Of a stretch of 64,000 nucleotides of DNA, positions 1-12,084 are shown in pieces. Source of the stretch: Mycolicibacterium phlei (GTDB lineage: Bacteria > Actinomycetota > Actinomycetes > Mycobacteriales > Mycobacteriaceae); the NCBI RefSeq assembly GCF_001583415.1, contig NZ_CP014475.1, positions 3,348,001-3,412,000 on the forward strand. The letters are read 5' to 3'. Each line of letters begins with the position of its first letter. Position 1 is the stretch's first letter. The position numbers and the translations under genes are program-made. Below the pieces are notes generated by a model. It was given only the letters and a program-made list of their open reading frames with translations, was not told the origin of the DNA and searched no databases.

Positions 1-901
1 CGCCGGAGAGGTTCTTGGCCTGCTGCACGTGCTGCTGGACGTAGAACTGGATGTCGTCGTCGATGGTCAGCATCACCGTGGAGCCGTCCACGGCCTCGTG
101 GCGGTTGCGGTAGCTGCCCGGGATCACCACACCGTCGGAGCCGCGGTCGTAGGTGATCGAGCCGTCGGTGCCGGCCAGCACCGCGTCCAGCGAGTCCTCC
201 AGTCCCAGCAGGCCGTGCCCGTCCCAGTCGATACCGCCGACGATGTTGGCCGCCAGCGAGCCGCCGGGGTACTGGCGCAGGTCCTGGCGTTCGGCGCCGA
301 CCTCGGGGAACTTCTTGGTGATCGCTCCTGCGATGGCCGGGTCGACCGCGCGGGCCAGGTAGACGAACGTCTCGTCGCTGCGCAGCTTCTTGAGGATGGT
401 GGACTTGTCCGGCTTGTTGTTCAGCCGGGTAGCGACCTCCTCTGCGATCTCACGCAGCCGGGCGTCGGGCTCGGGCGCCTCGTCGCTCTTGGCGCGCGCC
501 TCCTCGAGCTGCTTGCGGATCTTGACCGGCTGGAAGGTCAGCGCGCGGGCCTCGATGGTGAAGGCCAGCTTGTCGTTGTTGCGGTCGACGATCGAGCCGC
601 GGACCGCCTTCTCCACGTCGGTAACCTTGAGCTGGCTGGCCGCCTCGGCGCGCAGCCCCTCGGCGCGCGGCACCTGAAGGTTGAACAGCTGGCCCGCCGC
701 GACGATCAGGACCAGGAAGATCGCGGCGTTGCCGACCCGGTGACGGAACACGAAAGACGCGCTGCGCAACCCGGTTTCGGGCATGGGAGTGCGGGTCCGC
801 CGGGACCTGGCGGACCGCTCCTGGGTGGGTGCTGCGGCGCTGTTGCGGCGGCGGGTGTCCGGCCCACCGCGAGTGGGGCGCCGGCGCTCGCCGCGGCTCA
901 T
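1..901 (-). CDS. pbpB: Penicillin-binding protein PbpB (FtsI/PBP2-type), 5' part only
   Basis: Septal peptidoglycan transpeptidase of the divisome. The window holds the first 300 residues and runs off its edge. An Arg-rich cytoplasmic tail of about 55 residues is followed by one membrane span (about 58-75, core AAIFLVLIVAAGQLFNLQV) and then the PBP dimer domain, with the family signature RGSIVDRNNDKLAFT near residue 100. The catalytic SxxK lies outside the window. The ATG overlaps the stop of the upstream gene as ATGA, so translation is probably coupled. The position, last in the mraZ-rsmH-FtsL-like-pbpB order, matches Rv2163c. Confidence 0.95.
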   Translation of the reverse strand, partial: MSRGERRRPTRGGPDTRRRNSAAAPTQERSARSRRTRTPMPETGLRSASFVFRHRVGNAAIFLVLIVAAGQLFNLQVPRAEGLRAEAASQLKVTDVEKAVRGSIVDRNNDKLAFTIEARALTFQPVKIRKQLEEARAKSDEAPEPDARLREIAEEVATRLNNKPDKSTILKKLRSDETFVYLARAVDPAIAGAITKKFPEVGAERQDLRQYPGGSLAANIVGGIDWDGHGLLGLEDSLDAVLAGTDGSITYDRGSDGVVIPGSYRNRHEAVDGSTVMLTIDDDIQFYVQQHVQQAKNLSG

Positions 902-1959
902 GCCGCCGCGCCCGCCGGGGGAACGACAACCGGGACGACCTGCTCGACGCCAGGCACCGGGCCGGGCAGCCCCTGCGGTTGCGGGACGTGCGGGGCGCCG
1001 TCGAACACCTGCGGTTCAGGCGCGGGCGCCGGCAGCTGCACCGGCACCTGAGGTTGCGGCTGCACCGCCTGGGGGACCTCCAGGTTCGGCGTAACCGTAA
1101 GCGGTGCAACGGTTCCCGCTGGCGCCTGCAGGCCGGGTGCGACGGGGAGCTGGCCGGGCAGCGGGACCGGCGCCGGGGTGGGCGCGCGGTCCGGCAGACG
1201 CACGGGCACCTCCCGCGGCTCGACCACGCGGGGCCCCTGCTGCTGCGGTGCGGGCGCCGACGGCGGCGGCGCCGGGGTCTCCTCGGGCAGCGGGGTGTTC
1301 AGCGGTGGCGGCGGAACGCCTTCGGCGGGTTTCGGTGTGCCGACCACCACCCAGTTGCCCGCGGGGTCCTGCACCAGGCGGGCGGTGTCGCGCGACGGGA
1401 TCATGCCCAACTCGCGGGCCGCCTCGGCCAGCGCGGGCGCGGCCTGCGCCTCGAGCACATCGCGCTCGAGCGCCTCCTTCTGTTGCAGCAGAGCCTGATT
1501 GGTCTCCCGGGCCTCGCTCAGCCGGTAGGACCGCTCGGCGGCGTCGGTGGACAGCCACAGCGTCACGCCCAGGCCCAGGCCCAGCGAACCGATCACCAGT
1601 ACGACGAACGGCACCCGGGCGACCAGCCGGCGCGGGCTGAGGTCGATCGACGCCAGCTTGACGAGGATACGTTCCCGCAGTGGCGGGCGGACGACCTTGG
1701 GCGCCTTGGCTTTCCGGGCCTTGGCACGGGCCTTGGCCTGGCTGGTGCTCTTGGGCCGCGACGGGGCTCCGGTCGGCCGCGGGATCGGGCTGGTCTGCGG
1801 GGCGGACCGCAGCGGGCGCTTCTCCCGCGGAGCCGTCCGCCGGGTCTGCGCCTCACCGGAGCGCCGGGCCGAGCCACGGGTGGTGCCGCGAGTGCTGCGC
1901 CTGCGCCGTTCGTCGCCGTCGCGCACCGTCGCGGTGCGCTTGACCTTGTCACGCTTCAT
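898..1959 (-). CDS. FtsL-like Pro-rich single-span membrane protein (Rv2164c type)
   Basis: Probably the divisome partner that occupies the FtsL position between rsmH and pbpB. The 353 residues divide into a very basic, Lys/Arg/Ala-rich cytoplasmic half (1-125), one membrane span (core [20 protein letters not shown]), a short coiled-coil-like stretch ([20 protein letters not shown]) and an LGMIPSRD segment typical of FtsL-like proteins. The last 150 residues are Pro/Val/Ala-rich and probably periplasmic. ATGA overlaps occur at both ends, with rsmH upstream and pbpB downstream. The FtsL role is inferred from topology and gene order, because sequence conservation in this family is weak. Confidence 0.85.
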   Translation of the reverse strand: MKRDKVKRTATVRDGDERRRRSTRGTTRGSARRSGEAQTRRTAPREKRPLRSAPQTSPIPRPTGAPSRPKSTSQAKARAKARKAKAPKVVRPPLRERILVKLASIDLSPRRLVARVPFVVLVIGSLGLGLGVTLWLSTDAAERSYRLSEARETNQALLQQKEALERDVLEAQAAPALAEAARELGMIPSRDTARLVQDPAGNWVVVGTPKPAEGVPPPPLNTPLPEETPAPPPSAPAPQQQGPRVVEPREVPVRLPDRAPTPAPVPLPGQLPVAPGLQAPAGTVAPLTVTPNLEVPQAVQPQPQVPVQLPAPAPEPQVFDGAPHVPQPQGLPGPVPGVEQVVPVVVPPAGAAA

Positions 1960-2954
1960 GGCCGGCCCACCTTCTCCAGAGCGCGTAGCCGCACGGGCGC
2001 GCTACGCGGGTTACGGTCGATCTCCTCGTCGGACGCGCGCTCGGCGCCGCGGGTCAGCGCCACGAATTCGGGTTCGTGGCCGGGCAGTTCGACCGGCAGA
2101 CCCTCCGGCGTCTTGGACGCGGTGGCCTCGGCGAACACGGACTTGACGATGCGGTCCTCCAGCGACTGGTAGGCCATCACGACGATGCGCCCGCCGGGTG
2201 CCAGCGCCTCCATCGCCGCGGGCAGGGCCGCGCGCAGCGAGTCGAGTTCGCCGTTGACCGCGATGCGCAGCGCCTGGAAGGTGCGCTTGGCCGGGTGCCC
2301 GCCGGTGCGGCGGGCCGGCGCGGGGATCGCGTCGTAGAGCAGTTCGACGAGCTCGCCGGTGGTGCGGAAGGGCCGCACGGCGCGGCGCTTGACGATGTGG
2401 GCGGCGATCCGGCCGGCGAACCGCTCCTCACCGAAGTCCTTGAGCAACCGCGCGATCGCCTTCTGGTCGTAGGTGTTGAGCACGTCGGCGGCGGTCAGCG
2501 TGGCGTCCGGGTCCATCCGCATGTCCAGCGGGGCGTCGGCGGCATAGGAGAAGCCGCGCTCGGGCCGGTCCAGCTGCATCGAGGACACGCCGAGGTCGAA
2601 CAGCACGCCCATCACCGGCAGCCGCTCCTCCCCTGCGTAGAAACCTGTCTCACCCAGCACCCGGCCGATGCCGTCGTAGCGGGTGCGCACCACCGTCACC
2701 CGGTCGGCGAACGGGGCCAGCCGCTCACCGGCGATCCACAGCGCGTCGGGGTCACGGTCCAGCCCGATCAGCCGCAGCTTGGGCAGCTCGGTGAGGAACC
2801 GCTCGGCGTGCCCGCCGGCCCCCAGCGTGGCGTCGACCAGAACAGCGCCGTCGCCGTCGGGACTGCGCCGGGTCAGCGCGGGGGTGAGCAGCTCGACGCA
2901 GCGGTCCAGCAGGACCGGGATGTGGCCGTAGTCGTCGCCGGAGCGCTGCGTCAT
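1956..2954 (-). CDS. rsmH: 16S rRNA (cytosine(1402)-N(4))-methyltransferase RsmH
   Basis: SAM-dependent methylation of C1402 in 16S rRNA. The protein opens with [14 protein letters not shown], and the SAM site [15 protein letters not shown] follows. Later family blocks are [35 protein letters not shown] and [11 protein letters not shown] 2954 was chosen because GGAGGG (2961-2966) sits 6 bases ahead of it, giving 332 residues. The frame stays open further upstream, and its residues resemble the annotated N-terminus of the M. tuberculosis protein as I recall it, so a longer form from GTG 3005 is possible. It is the second gene of the mraZ operon and overlaps the next gene by ATGA. Confidence 0.95.
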   Translation of the reverse strand: MTQRSGDDYGHIPVLLDRCVELLTPALTRRSPDGDGAVLVDATLGAGGHAERFLTELPKLRLIGLDRDPDALWIAGERLAPFADRVTVVRTRYDGIGRVLGETGFYAGEERLPVMGVLFDLGVSSMQLDRPERGFSYAADAPLDMRMDPDATLTAADVLNTYDQKAIARLLKDFGEERFAGRIAAHIVKRRAVRPFRTTGELVELLYDAIPAPARRTGGHPAKRTFQALRIAVNGELDSLRAALPAAMEALAPGGRIVVMAYQSLEDRIVKSVFAEATASKTPEGLPVELPGHEPEFVALTRGAERASDEEIDRNPRSAPVRLRALEKVGRP

Positions 2955-3096
2955 CACACTCCCTCCGTCCGACGCCCCTGCACCGGGGTCCCTGTCCGAG
3001 AGCACGGACCTGGCGTCGGGGAAGTACGCCAGGGCCGGTTCGGGCAGAGGCCGCGATGCACGGGCCAGGTGTCGATCGATCCGGTCGATCGCCGCG

Positions 3097-3528
3097 TCAG
3101 ATGATGCCGTGCAGAGCTTCATCGGTGGCCGCGGAGAAGTTCTCTTCGTGGGCTTGCTGGTACTCCTGCCATGCCGCCGCGTCCCAGATCTCCAGGTAGT
3201 CGACCGCACCGATGACCACGCACTCCTTCGACAGGTTCGCGTAGCGGCGGTGTTCGGCCGACAGGGTGATCCGGCCTTGTGCGTCCGGGTGCTGTTCGTC
3301 GGTGGCGGCGGCCAGGTTGCGCAGGAACGCACGGGCTTCCGGATTGCTCCGCGAGGCCTGCGACGCCCGCCGCGCCAGCTTCTCGAACTCCGCGCGCGGG
3401 TAGACGGCGAGGCTGTGATCTTGGCTCTTGGTGACCATCAACCCTCCTGCCAGCGCGTCGCGGAACTTGGCGGGCAGCGTCAGCCGCCCCTTGTCGTCGA
3501 GCTTCGGCGTGTAGGTGCCGAGAAACAT
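3097..3528 (-). CDS. mraZ: Transcriptional regulator MraZ
   Basis: AbrB-fold DNA-binding protein that controls the division and cell-wall cluster, including its own gene. The 143 residues contain two repeated half-domains: [23 protein letters not shown] at the N-terminus, split here as FLGTYTPKL and [12 protein letters not shown], and [16 protein letters not shown] near residue 85. The start was set at ATG 3528 because MFLG is the family N-terminus and GGAGG lies 8 bases upstream; an ATG five codons earlier is less likely. The promoter region carries four TGG repeats at 10-base spacing (3583-3618), the expected MraZ operator, so autoregulation is likely. Confidence 0.96.
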   Translation of the reverse strand: MFLGTYTPKLDDKGRLTLPAKFRDALAGGLMVTKSQDHSLAVYPRAEFEKLARRASQASRSNPEARAFLRNLAAATDEQHPDAQGRITLSAEHRRYANLSKECVVIGAVDYLEIWDAAAWQEYQQAHEENFSAATDEALHGII

Positions 3529-3582
3529 CTCGCCAACCTCCAACTGCCTGGCCCATCAACGAAGCCCCGGTCGCTCCGTCGT

Positions 3583-3618
3583 CCGCCACTTTACCCCACA
3601 ATCCCCCACTTTCCGCCA
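3583..3618 (-). promoter_or_regulatory. MraZ operator: four TGG boxes with 10-base period
   Basis: Read on the minus strand, TGGCGGAAAG, TGGGGGATTG, TGGGGTAAAG and TGGCGGACGA follow each other. The CCA complements begin at 3616, 3606, 3596 and 3586, an exact 10-base period. MraZ is known to bind tandem TGGG(N5) repeats with this period just upstream of mraZ. Here the boxes end about 55 bases before the mraZ start. The match is direct; binding is inferred. Confidence 0.8.
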
Positions 3619-3746
3619 TTTGTTAGCGAATTTTGCCGTGTGCGCCCCCACAGCGCCCCCGCACGACCCATCGGCCGGCGCGCAGATGCCCAGGTGGGCG
3701 CGCGGGAACTCCGGAAAACCGCAGCTGAGAGCCCCGCGGCCCGGGG

Positions 3747-3774
3747 TGGGGCGAAGTGGGGCGAAAGTGGGGCG
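3747..3774 (+). promoter_or_regulatory. Distal, inverted MraZ-like boxes
   Basis: TGGGGCGAAG, TGGGGCGAAAG and TGGGGCG start at 3747, 3757 and 3768 on the plus strand, opposite in orientation to the proximal boxes and about 150 bases farther from mraZ. They share the TGGGG core and the roughly 10-base period. They may form a second MraZ site that acts by looping or on another promoter. The 3619-3746 stretch between the two sets contains two G-rich GTG(C/G)GGGGCGC copies near 3634-3660 but no gene I can support. Confidence 0.45.
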
Positions 3775-3809
3775 CCCGACCTGTCAGGCCCCCAAGATGA
3801 CACGAAGAA

Positions 3810-3834
3810 GGGGTAGCCCGCTATGGGCTACCCC
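3810..3834 (-). terminator. Hairpin terminator behind the DUF3040 gene
   Basis: GGGGTAGCCC (3810-3819) pairs perfectly with GGGCTACCCC (3825-3834) across a 5-base loop. It lies about 50 bases past the stop of the minus-strand DUF3040 gene and ahead of the mraZ promoter region, so it would insulate the two units. There is no clear U tract, as is usual in mycobacteria. Confidence 0.6.
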
Positions 3835-3886
3835 TGTGTCGGGTCGGTTGTCGGCTCGGTGAGGTCGGTCCTACTCCTCGAAACGC

Positions 3887-4288
3887 CTAGTCCTCGAAAC
3901 GGCGACGGAACCGGTCCTCCATCCGGCTGGTGAACGAGCCACCGCCGCCCTTGGCGCGCTTGGGACGCGCACCGCCGGGCTCGGCGAGCGAGCGCGGGCC
4001 ACCCGGAACCCGGGGACCGGTGATCGCGAAGACGACACCGCCGAACATCACGATGAAGCCGAGCACCGAGAGGACCGGGAAGTCGCCGATCTGCGTCGCC
4101 GGGAACGCGACGCCGGACACCAGCAGAGCCAGACCGATCACGAACAGCGCCGCACCCTGCAGGCGGCGCCGAGTGGAGGGGGCGCGCAGAGTCCCACCGC
4201 GAACGCTCGAAGCAAACTTCGGGTCCTCGGCGTAGAGCGCGCTCTCGATCTCGTCGAGCATGCGCTGCTCATGATCGGAGAGTGGCAT
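3887..4288 (-). CDS. DUF3040 domain membrane protein
   Basis: Small actinobacterial membrane protein of 133 residues without an assigned function. It begins with the DUF3040 motif PLSDHEQRMLDEIE, followed by EDPKFASS. Two adjacent membrane spans (about 48-65 and 72-93) come next, then a basic Gly/Arg-rich tail ending RMEDRFRRRFED. ATG 4288 is preceded by GGGAGGG. Position and composition match Rv2169c, next to the mraZ cluster. The last 16 bases, including the stop, recur imperfectly just downstream (3871-3886). Confidence 0.88.
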   Translation of the reverse strand: MPLSDHEQRMLDEIESALYAEDPKFASSVRGGTLRAPSTRRRLQGAALFVIGLALLVSGVAFPATQIGDFPVLSVLGFIVMFGGVVFAITGPRVPGGPRSLAEPGGARPKRAKGGGGSFTSRMEDRFRRRFED

Positions 4289-4512
4289 TCGTCCCTCCCT
4301 TGGAACCCTGGGCCCCTGGGGCCGGCTCGAAACGTTCAAACTTCTGTGTGCCCCCGTTTGCAGGGAACTAACAGTCATGATACGAGGTCGTTCAGAGCCG
4401 TACCACCTTGTTCGACCGTCGATTCTATGACGTTGACCGCTGTGTGGGATTCCGGGGCACGCCCACCCGATAATGGGGCGGAACACACCGACCCACGCGC
4501 GGAGGGCTGAAG

Positions 4513-5124
4513 TTGGCGACATATCTCATCGATCTGTCGCCGGCCGATATGCAGCGCCGGCTCCGTGACGCCCTGACGGTCTACGTCGAGGCGATGCGTT
4601 ACCCCCGCGGAACCGAGGAACAGCGGGCCTCGATGTGGCTCGAGCACACCCGCCGCCCGGGGTGGAAGGCGGTCGCCGCCGTCGAGACCGAGGCCGACGA
4701 CGCCACCAACGGCGACGCGCCGGCCAGCGAAGCCGACCTGGCCGACGCCCCGATCGTCGGCATCGCCTACGGCTACTGCGGCGCCCCCGACCAGTGGTGG
4801 CAGCAGCAGGTGGTGTCGGGCCTGCAGCGCGTCGGCACCGACCGGGCCCGCATCGCCGAGCTGATGGGCGACTACTTCGAGCTCACCGAACTGCACATCC
4901 ATCCGCGCGCGCAGGGCCGCGGGCTGGGCGAGGCGCTGGCCCGGCGGTTGCTGGCCGGGCGCGGCGAGGCGCACGTGCTGCTGTCCACCCCGGAGATCAG
5001 CGGTGAGGCGAACCGGGCCTGGCGGCTCTACCGCCGGCTCGGCTTCACCGACGTGATCCGCGGCTACCACTTCGCCGGGGATCCGCGCGCGTTCGCGATC
5101 CTGGGCCGGGCGCTGCCCCTGTGA
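4513..5124 (+). CDS. GNAT-family acetyltransferase (Rv2170 type)
   Basis: Acetyl-CoA-dependent N-acetyltransferase of 203 residues. The acetyl-CoA-binding motif is seen at ELHIHPRAQGRGLGEALARRLL (about 136-157, core RAQGRGLGEAL), followed by the C-terminal element NRAWRLYRRLGFTDV. The start is TTG 4513, chosen because GGAGGG ends 6 bases upstream and the ATYLIDLSPAD N-terminus follows. From memory, the M. tuberculosis homologue Rv2170 has been reported to acetylate isocitrate lyase; the substrate here is not shown by the sequence. The lipoprotein gene lppM follows within about 26 bases. Confidence 0.88.
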   Translation: MATYLIDLSPADMQRRLRDALTVYVEAMRYPRGTEEQRASMWLEHTRRPGWKAVAAVETEADDATNGDAPASEADLADAPIVGIAYGYCGAPDQWWQQQVVSGLQRVGTDRARIAELMGDYFELTELHIHPRAQGRGLGEALARRLLAGRGEAHVLLSTPEISGEANRAWRLYRRLGFTDVIRGYHFAGDPRAFAILGRALPL

Positions 5125-5150
5125 GCGCGCCCGTCTGGCACGATGACCAC

Positions 5151-5834
5151 GTGCCGGCCCGCCATCGTCGCCGCAGAACCAGGGTTCTCGCGCTGCTGAT
5201 GCTGATGCTCGTCGTCCTGCCGACCGCCGTCGGGTGCGTGCGGGTGCGCGCGTCCATCACGGTCTCCCCCGACGACCGGGTCTCGGGCCAGATCGTGGCG
5301 GCCGCCAAACAGCGCGACCCCGACGACAAGGGCCCGCAGCTGCTGAACAACCTGCCGTTCGCCAACAAGGTCGCGGTCTCGGAGTACAGCCGCGACGACT
5401 ACGTCGGCTCGCAGGCGGTGTTCTCCGACCTCACGTTCGCCGAGGTGCCGCAGCTGGCGAACATGAACCGCGATGCCGCCGGAGTCGACATCTCGCTGCG
5501 CCGGGCCGGGGATCTGGTGATCCTGGAGGGCCGTGTGGACCTCACCACACTCAGCGACCCCGACGCCGACGTCTCGCTGACGGTGTCGTTCCCGGGCGAG
5601 GTCACCTCCACCAACGGCGAGCGGGTGTCCGCCGAGATCGTCGAGTGGAAGCTCAAGCCCGGCGTGGTCAGCACGATGAACGCCCAGGCCCGCTACACCG
5701 ACCCGAGCGCGCGCTCGTTCACCGCGGCGGCGATCTGGCTGGGCATCGCGTCGTTCATCGTCGCGGGCATCATCGGCGCGGTGGCCTACCTGAGCCGCGA
5801 CCAGTCCCCCAAGGTCGGCAGCGAATCCGATTAG
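5151..5834 (+). CDS. lppM: Lipoprotein LppM
   Basis: Predicted mycobacterial lipoprotein of 227 residues. An Arg-rich n-region, a hydrophobic core (LALLMLMLVVLPTAVG) and Cys23 form a signal peptide with a somewhat atypical lipobox (AVGC). The mature part starts VRVRASITVSPDD and ends with a membrane segment (AAIWLGIASFIVAGIIGAV) before a short polar tail, so both ends may be membrane-attached. GTG 5151 gives the length I recall for M. tuberculosis LppM. GTG 5121, overlapping the previous stop as GTGA, would add ten residues and cannot be ruled out. Confidence 0.88.
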   Translation: MPARHRRRRTRVLALLMLMLVVLPTAVGCVRVRASITVSPDDRVSGQIVAAAKQRDPDDKGPQLLNNLPFANKVAVSEYSRDDYVGSQAVFSDLTFAEVPQLANMNRDAAGVDISLRRAGDLVILEGRVDLTTLSDPDADVSLTVSFPGEVTSTNGERVSAEIVEWKLKPGVVSTMNAQARYTDPSARSFTAAAIWLGIASFIVAGIIGAVAYLSRDQSPKVGSESD

Positions 5835-5896
5835 ACGGCGATTAGAGCTTTGCGGCGGTGCGTGTCCTGACTTGCTCGCCCGGCACCCGCAGGCTC

Positions 5897-5902
5897 TACT
5901 CT
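5897..5902 (+). promoter_or_regulatory. Candidate -10 element of the idsA2-mptA unit
   Basis: TACTCT fits the mycobacterial TANNNT -10 pattern and would start a transcript near 5909. That leaves a leader of about 35 bases with AAAGGGG as a ribosome-binding site ahead of GTG 5944. Confidence 0.4.
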
Positions 5903-5904
5903 GA

Positions 5905-7032
<1,128 letters not shown>

Positions 7033-7036
7033 GCGA

Positions 7037-8593
7037 ATGTCCAACGTCCTGACCCACCACCTGTTCCGGCTTGCGTCGTTCGCCACGGCGCCGCAGGCCC
7101 GGCCGGCACGGCTGGGCTTCCTCGGCGCGATCCTGATCGCCGCCGGCGGACTGGGCGCGGGCAGCACCCGGTTGCACGATCCGCTGCTGGAGTCGCTGCA
7201 CCTGTCGTGGCTGCGGTTCGGCCACGGGCTGGTGGTGTCGTCGGTGCTGCTGTGGGCCGGCGTGGCGCTGATGCTGGTGGCGTGGCTGTGGTTGGGCCGC
7301 CAGGTGATCAACCGCACCGCCACCGAGTACACGATGATCGCCACCACCGGGTTCTGGTTGGCGCCGCTGCTGCTGAGCGTTCCGCTGTTCAGCCGGGACA
7401 CCTACTCCTATCTGGCGCAGGGCGCGCTGCTGCGCGACGGGTTCGACCCGTACGCCGTCGGACCGGTGGACAACCCGAATTCGTTGCTGGACAACGTCAG
7501 TCCGATCTGGACGACGACCACCGCACCCTACGGGCCGGGCTTCATCCTGGTCGCCAAGTTCGTCACGATGCTCGTCGGCGACGACGTCGTCGCGGGCACC
7601 ATGCTGCTGCGTCTGTGCATGCTGCCCGGTCTGGCGCTGCTGATCTGGGCGGCGCCGCGGATGGCGCGCCACGTCGGAGCCGACGGTGCCACCGCGCTGT
7701 GGATCTGCGTGCTCAACCCGCTGGTGATCATCCATCTGATGGGCGGCGTGCACAACGAGATGCTGATGGTCGGGCTGATGATGGCCGGCATCGCGGTGAC
7801 GTTCAGCGGCCGCCACGTCGCCGGGATCGCGTTGATCGGCACCGCGGTGGCGGTGAAAGCCACGGCCGGCCTTGCGCTTCCGTTCATGGTGTGGGTGTGG
7901 ACGCGCGACCTGCGCAACCGGCGCGGCTTCTCCCCCGTCAAGGCGTTCGCGGCGGCGACGGCGGCCTCGGCCGCGATCTTCGTGGCGGTGTTCGCGGTGC
8001 TGTCGCTGGCCGCCGGCGTCGGGCTGGGCTGGCTCACCGCGCTGGCCGGGTCGGTGAAGATCATCAACTGGCTGACGGTGCCGACCGCCGCGTCCAACCT
8101 CATCAACGTGTTCGGCGGGATGTTCTTCCCGGTCAACTTCTACGCCGTGCTCGAGGTGGCCCGGATCATCGGCATCGCGGTGATCGCGGTGTCACTTCCG
8201 TTGCTGTGGTGGCGGTTTCGGCACACCGACCGCGAGGCGCTGACCGGTATCGCCTGGGTGATGGTGGTCGTCGTGCTGTTCGTGCCCGCCGCGCTGCCGT
8301 GGTACTACACCTGGCCGCTGGCGGTGGCCTCGGCGCTGACGCAGAGCCCGCGCGCGATCGCGGTGATCGCCGCACTGTCGACGTGGATCACCGTGATCTG
8401 GAAACCCGACGGCGCGCACGGCATGTACTCGTGGGGGCACGTGCTGCTGGCCACGGCGTCGGGCGCGGTGGCGTGGTACTCGCTGCGGAAGGCGGCGGGG
8501 GCCGGGTCCGGGGTCAGTACGCCATCGCCTGAGCCCGGCGCACCACCTCGCGGGCCTGATGAGAGTGAAGCGCGTCAACCGGCCGGGCATTAG
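7037..8593 (+). CDS. mptA: Alpha-(1->6)-mannopyranosyltransferase MptA
   Basis: Polytopic GT-C glycosyltransferase that extends the alpha-1,6-mannan core of lipomannan/lipoarabinomannan on the outer face of the membrane, using polyprenyl-phosphomannose. The 518 residues contain about a dozen hydrophobic spans. Early loop motifs FSRDTYSYLAQGALLRDGFDPY and GPVDNPNS (the first in two parts: FSRDTYSYLAQGAL, LRDGFDPY) are typical of MptA/MptB. The start is 4 bases after idsA2, so the pair is probably co-transcribed. The last 80 bases overlap the convergent wHTH gene, and the polar C-terminal tail (ends DESEARQPAGH) is encoded there. Confidence 0.93.
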   Translation: MSNVLTHHLFRLASFATAPQARPARLGFLGAILIAAGGLGAGSTRLHDPLLESLHLSWLRFGHGLVVSSVLLWAGVALMLVAWLWLGRQVINRTATEYTMIATTGFWLAPLLLSVPLFSRDTYSYLAQGALLRDGFDPYAVGPVDNPNSLLDNVSPIWTTTTAPYGPGFILVAKFVTMLVGDDVVAGTMLLRLCMLPGLALLIWAAPRMARHVGADGATALWICVLNPLVIIHLMGGVHNEMLMVGLMMAGIAVTFSGRHVAGIALIGTAVAVKATAGLALPFMVWVWTRDLRNRRGFSPVKAFAAATAASAAIFVAVFAVLSLAAGVGLGWLTALAGSVKIINWLTVPTAASNLINVFGGMFFPVNFYAVLEVARIIGIAVIAVSLPLLWWRFRHTDREALTGIAWVMVVVVLFVPAALPWYYTWPLAVASALTQSPRAIAVIAALSTWITVIWKPDGAHGMYSWGHVLLATASGAVAWYSLRKAAGAGSGVSTPSPEPGAPPRGPDESEARQPAGH

Positions 8594-8918
8594 CCTGGCT
8601 GTCCGTCGCGCCGTCCCGGCGGATCGTCAGTGACGGGTCCGGGGTGAACAGCCACCGCAGGATCTCGGTGTCGCCGTAACCCCCGTCGTGCATGACCACC
8701 AGCAGCCCGGGCAGGCTCTTGACGACGTGGCCGTGCTCGTCGAAGAAGATCTTCGGCACCACCACGGTGCCGTTGCGCCGCACCCCGAGCAGGTGGCCCT
8801 CGCGCAGCTGCTGGTGCACCTTGGTCACCGGAACGCCGAGCAGGTCGGCGACGGTGGGCAGGTCGTAAACCTCTTCGTCGGGGTCGAGAACATCGTCGGC
8901 GGCCGGAATGTTGCTCAC
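8514..8918 (-). CDS. Winged-helix DNA-binding protein, PknL partner (Rv2175c type)
   Basis: DNA-binding protein of 134 residues, known in M. tuberculosis as a PknL substrate whose phosphorylation changes DNA binding. An acidic N-terminus (DDVLDPDEEVYDLPTVADLL) leads into a helix-turn-helix (VADLLGVPVTKVHQQLREGHL) and a winged region (GVRRNGTVVVPKIFF). GTG 8918 was chosen over the adjacent GTG 8921 because TAGACT lies 7 bases upstream, which fits a leaderless mRNA. It is divergent from pknL, consistent with a kinase/substrate pair, and overlaps the end of mptA by 80 bases tail to tail. Confidence 0.9.
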   Translation of the reverse strand: MSNIPAADDVLDPDEEVYDLPTVADLLGVPVTKVHQQLREGHLLGVRRNGTVVVPKIFFDEHGHVVKSLPGLLVVMHDGGYGDTEILRWLFTPDPSLTIRRDGATDSQANARPVDALHSHQAREVVRRAQAMAY

Positions 8919-8925
8919 CACACGA

Positions 8926-8931
8926 AGTCTA
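8926..8931 (-). promoter_or_regulatory. -10 hexamer of the wHTH gene (leaderless)
   Basis: TAGACT on the minus strand is separated by 7 bases from GTG 8918, so the transcript probably begins at the start codon. Confidence 0.5.
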
Positions 8932-8953
8932 AGGCCGACCGACCGTCCGTAAC

Positions 8954-11586
<2,633 letters not shown>

Positions 11587-12084
11587 TCACCGCTGGACTG
11601 GCACTTCTCCGGCGGTGATGAGCTGGTAGCGGCGCAGGTTGTGCCGTGCGTCGACCAGCGCGTCGTGCGCGTCGAGCGGCCGCGGGGGCATCCGCGGGGA
11701 GCCGTGGTCCTCCCAGAACTGGCGCAGCTCACGGGTGAACCGCGGGATCGCCGGCGGCAGGTCGGTCATCGGCCCCCACAGCTGGCAGAGCACCACGTGG
11801 TCGTAGGCACCGACCCACGCCCACAGCTCGATGGGCTCGTCGCCGTCGACGCCGAAGAAGTCCTCCAGCTCGGTGCGGATCTGCTTGCGGGAGCGCCACA
11901 GCTGCGACGACGGCGGCGGCAGCTTGGGCAGCACATGCTTGCGGACCCAGCTGCCCGCCCGCTCGGGGTTGAACTCGGTTGAGACGGCGTAGTACTCGCG
12001 CCCGTCCTCGGCGGCGACGCCGATCGAGATGAGCTCGATCGTGTGGCCGTTGTCGATGAACTCGGTGTCGTAGAAGTAACGCAC
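11587..12084 (-). CDS. 3'-5' exoribonuclease, RNase AS family (Rv2179c type)
   Basis: DEDDh-type ribonuclease of 165 residues; the M. tuberculosis homologue trims adenylate-containing RNA 3' ends. The catalytic Asp6 and Glu8 stand in RYFYDTEFID. A further Asp is in WVGAYDHVVLCQLWG, and the final His/Asp set is in LDAHDALVDARHNL, so all acidic positions expected for the fold are present. The GTG start overlaps the stop of the upstream membrane protein gene by one base, implying coupled translation. Confidence 0.92.
   Translation of the reverse strand: MRYFYDTEFIDNGHTIELISIGVAAEDGREYYAVSTEFNPERAGSWVRKHVLPKLPPPSSQLWRSRKQIRTELEDFFGVDGDEPIELWAWVGAYDHVVLCQLWGPMTDLPPAIPRFTRELRQFWEDHGSPRMPPRPLDAHDALVDARHNLRRYQLITAGEVPVQR

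Noticed and set aside
1..901. pbpB as a broken gene
   Set aside because: It is cut only by the window edge; the visible 300 codons are intact.
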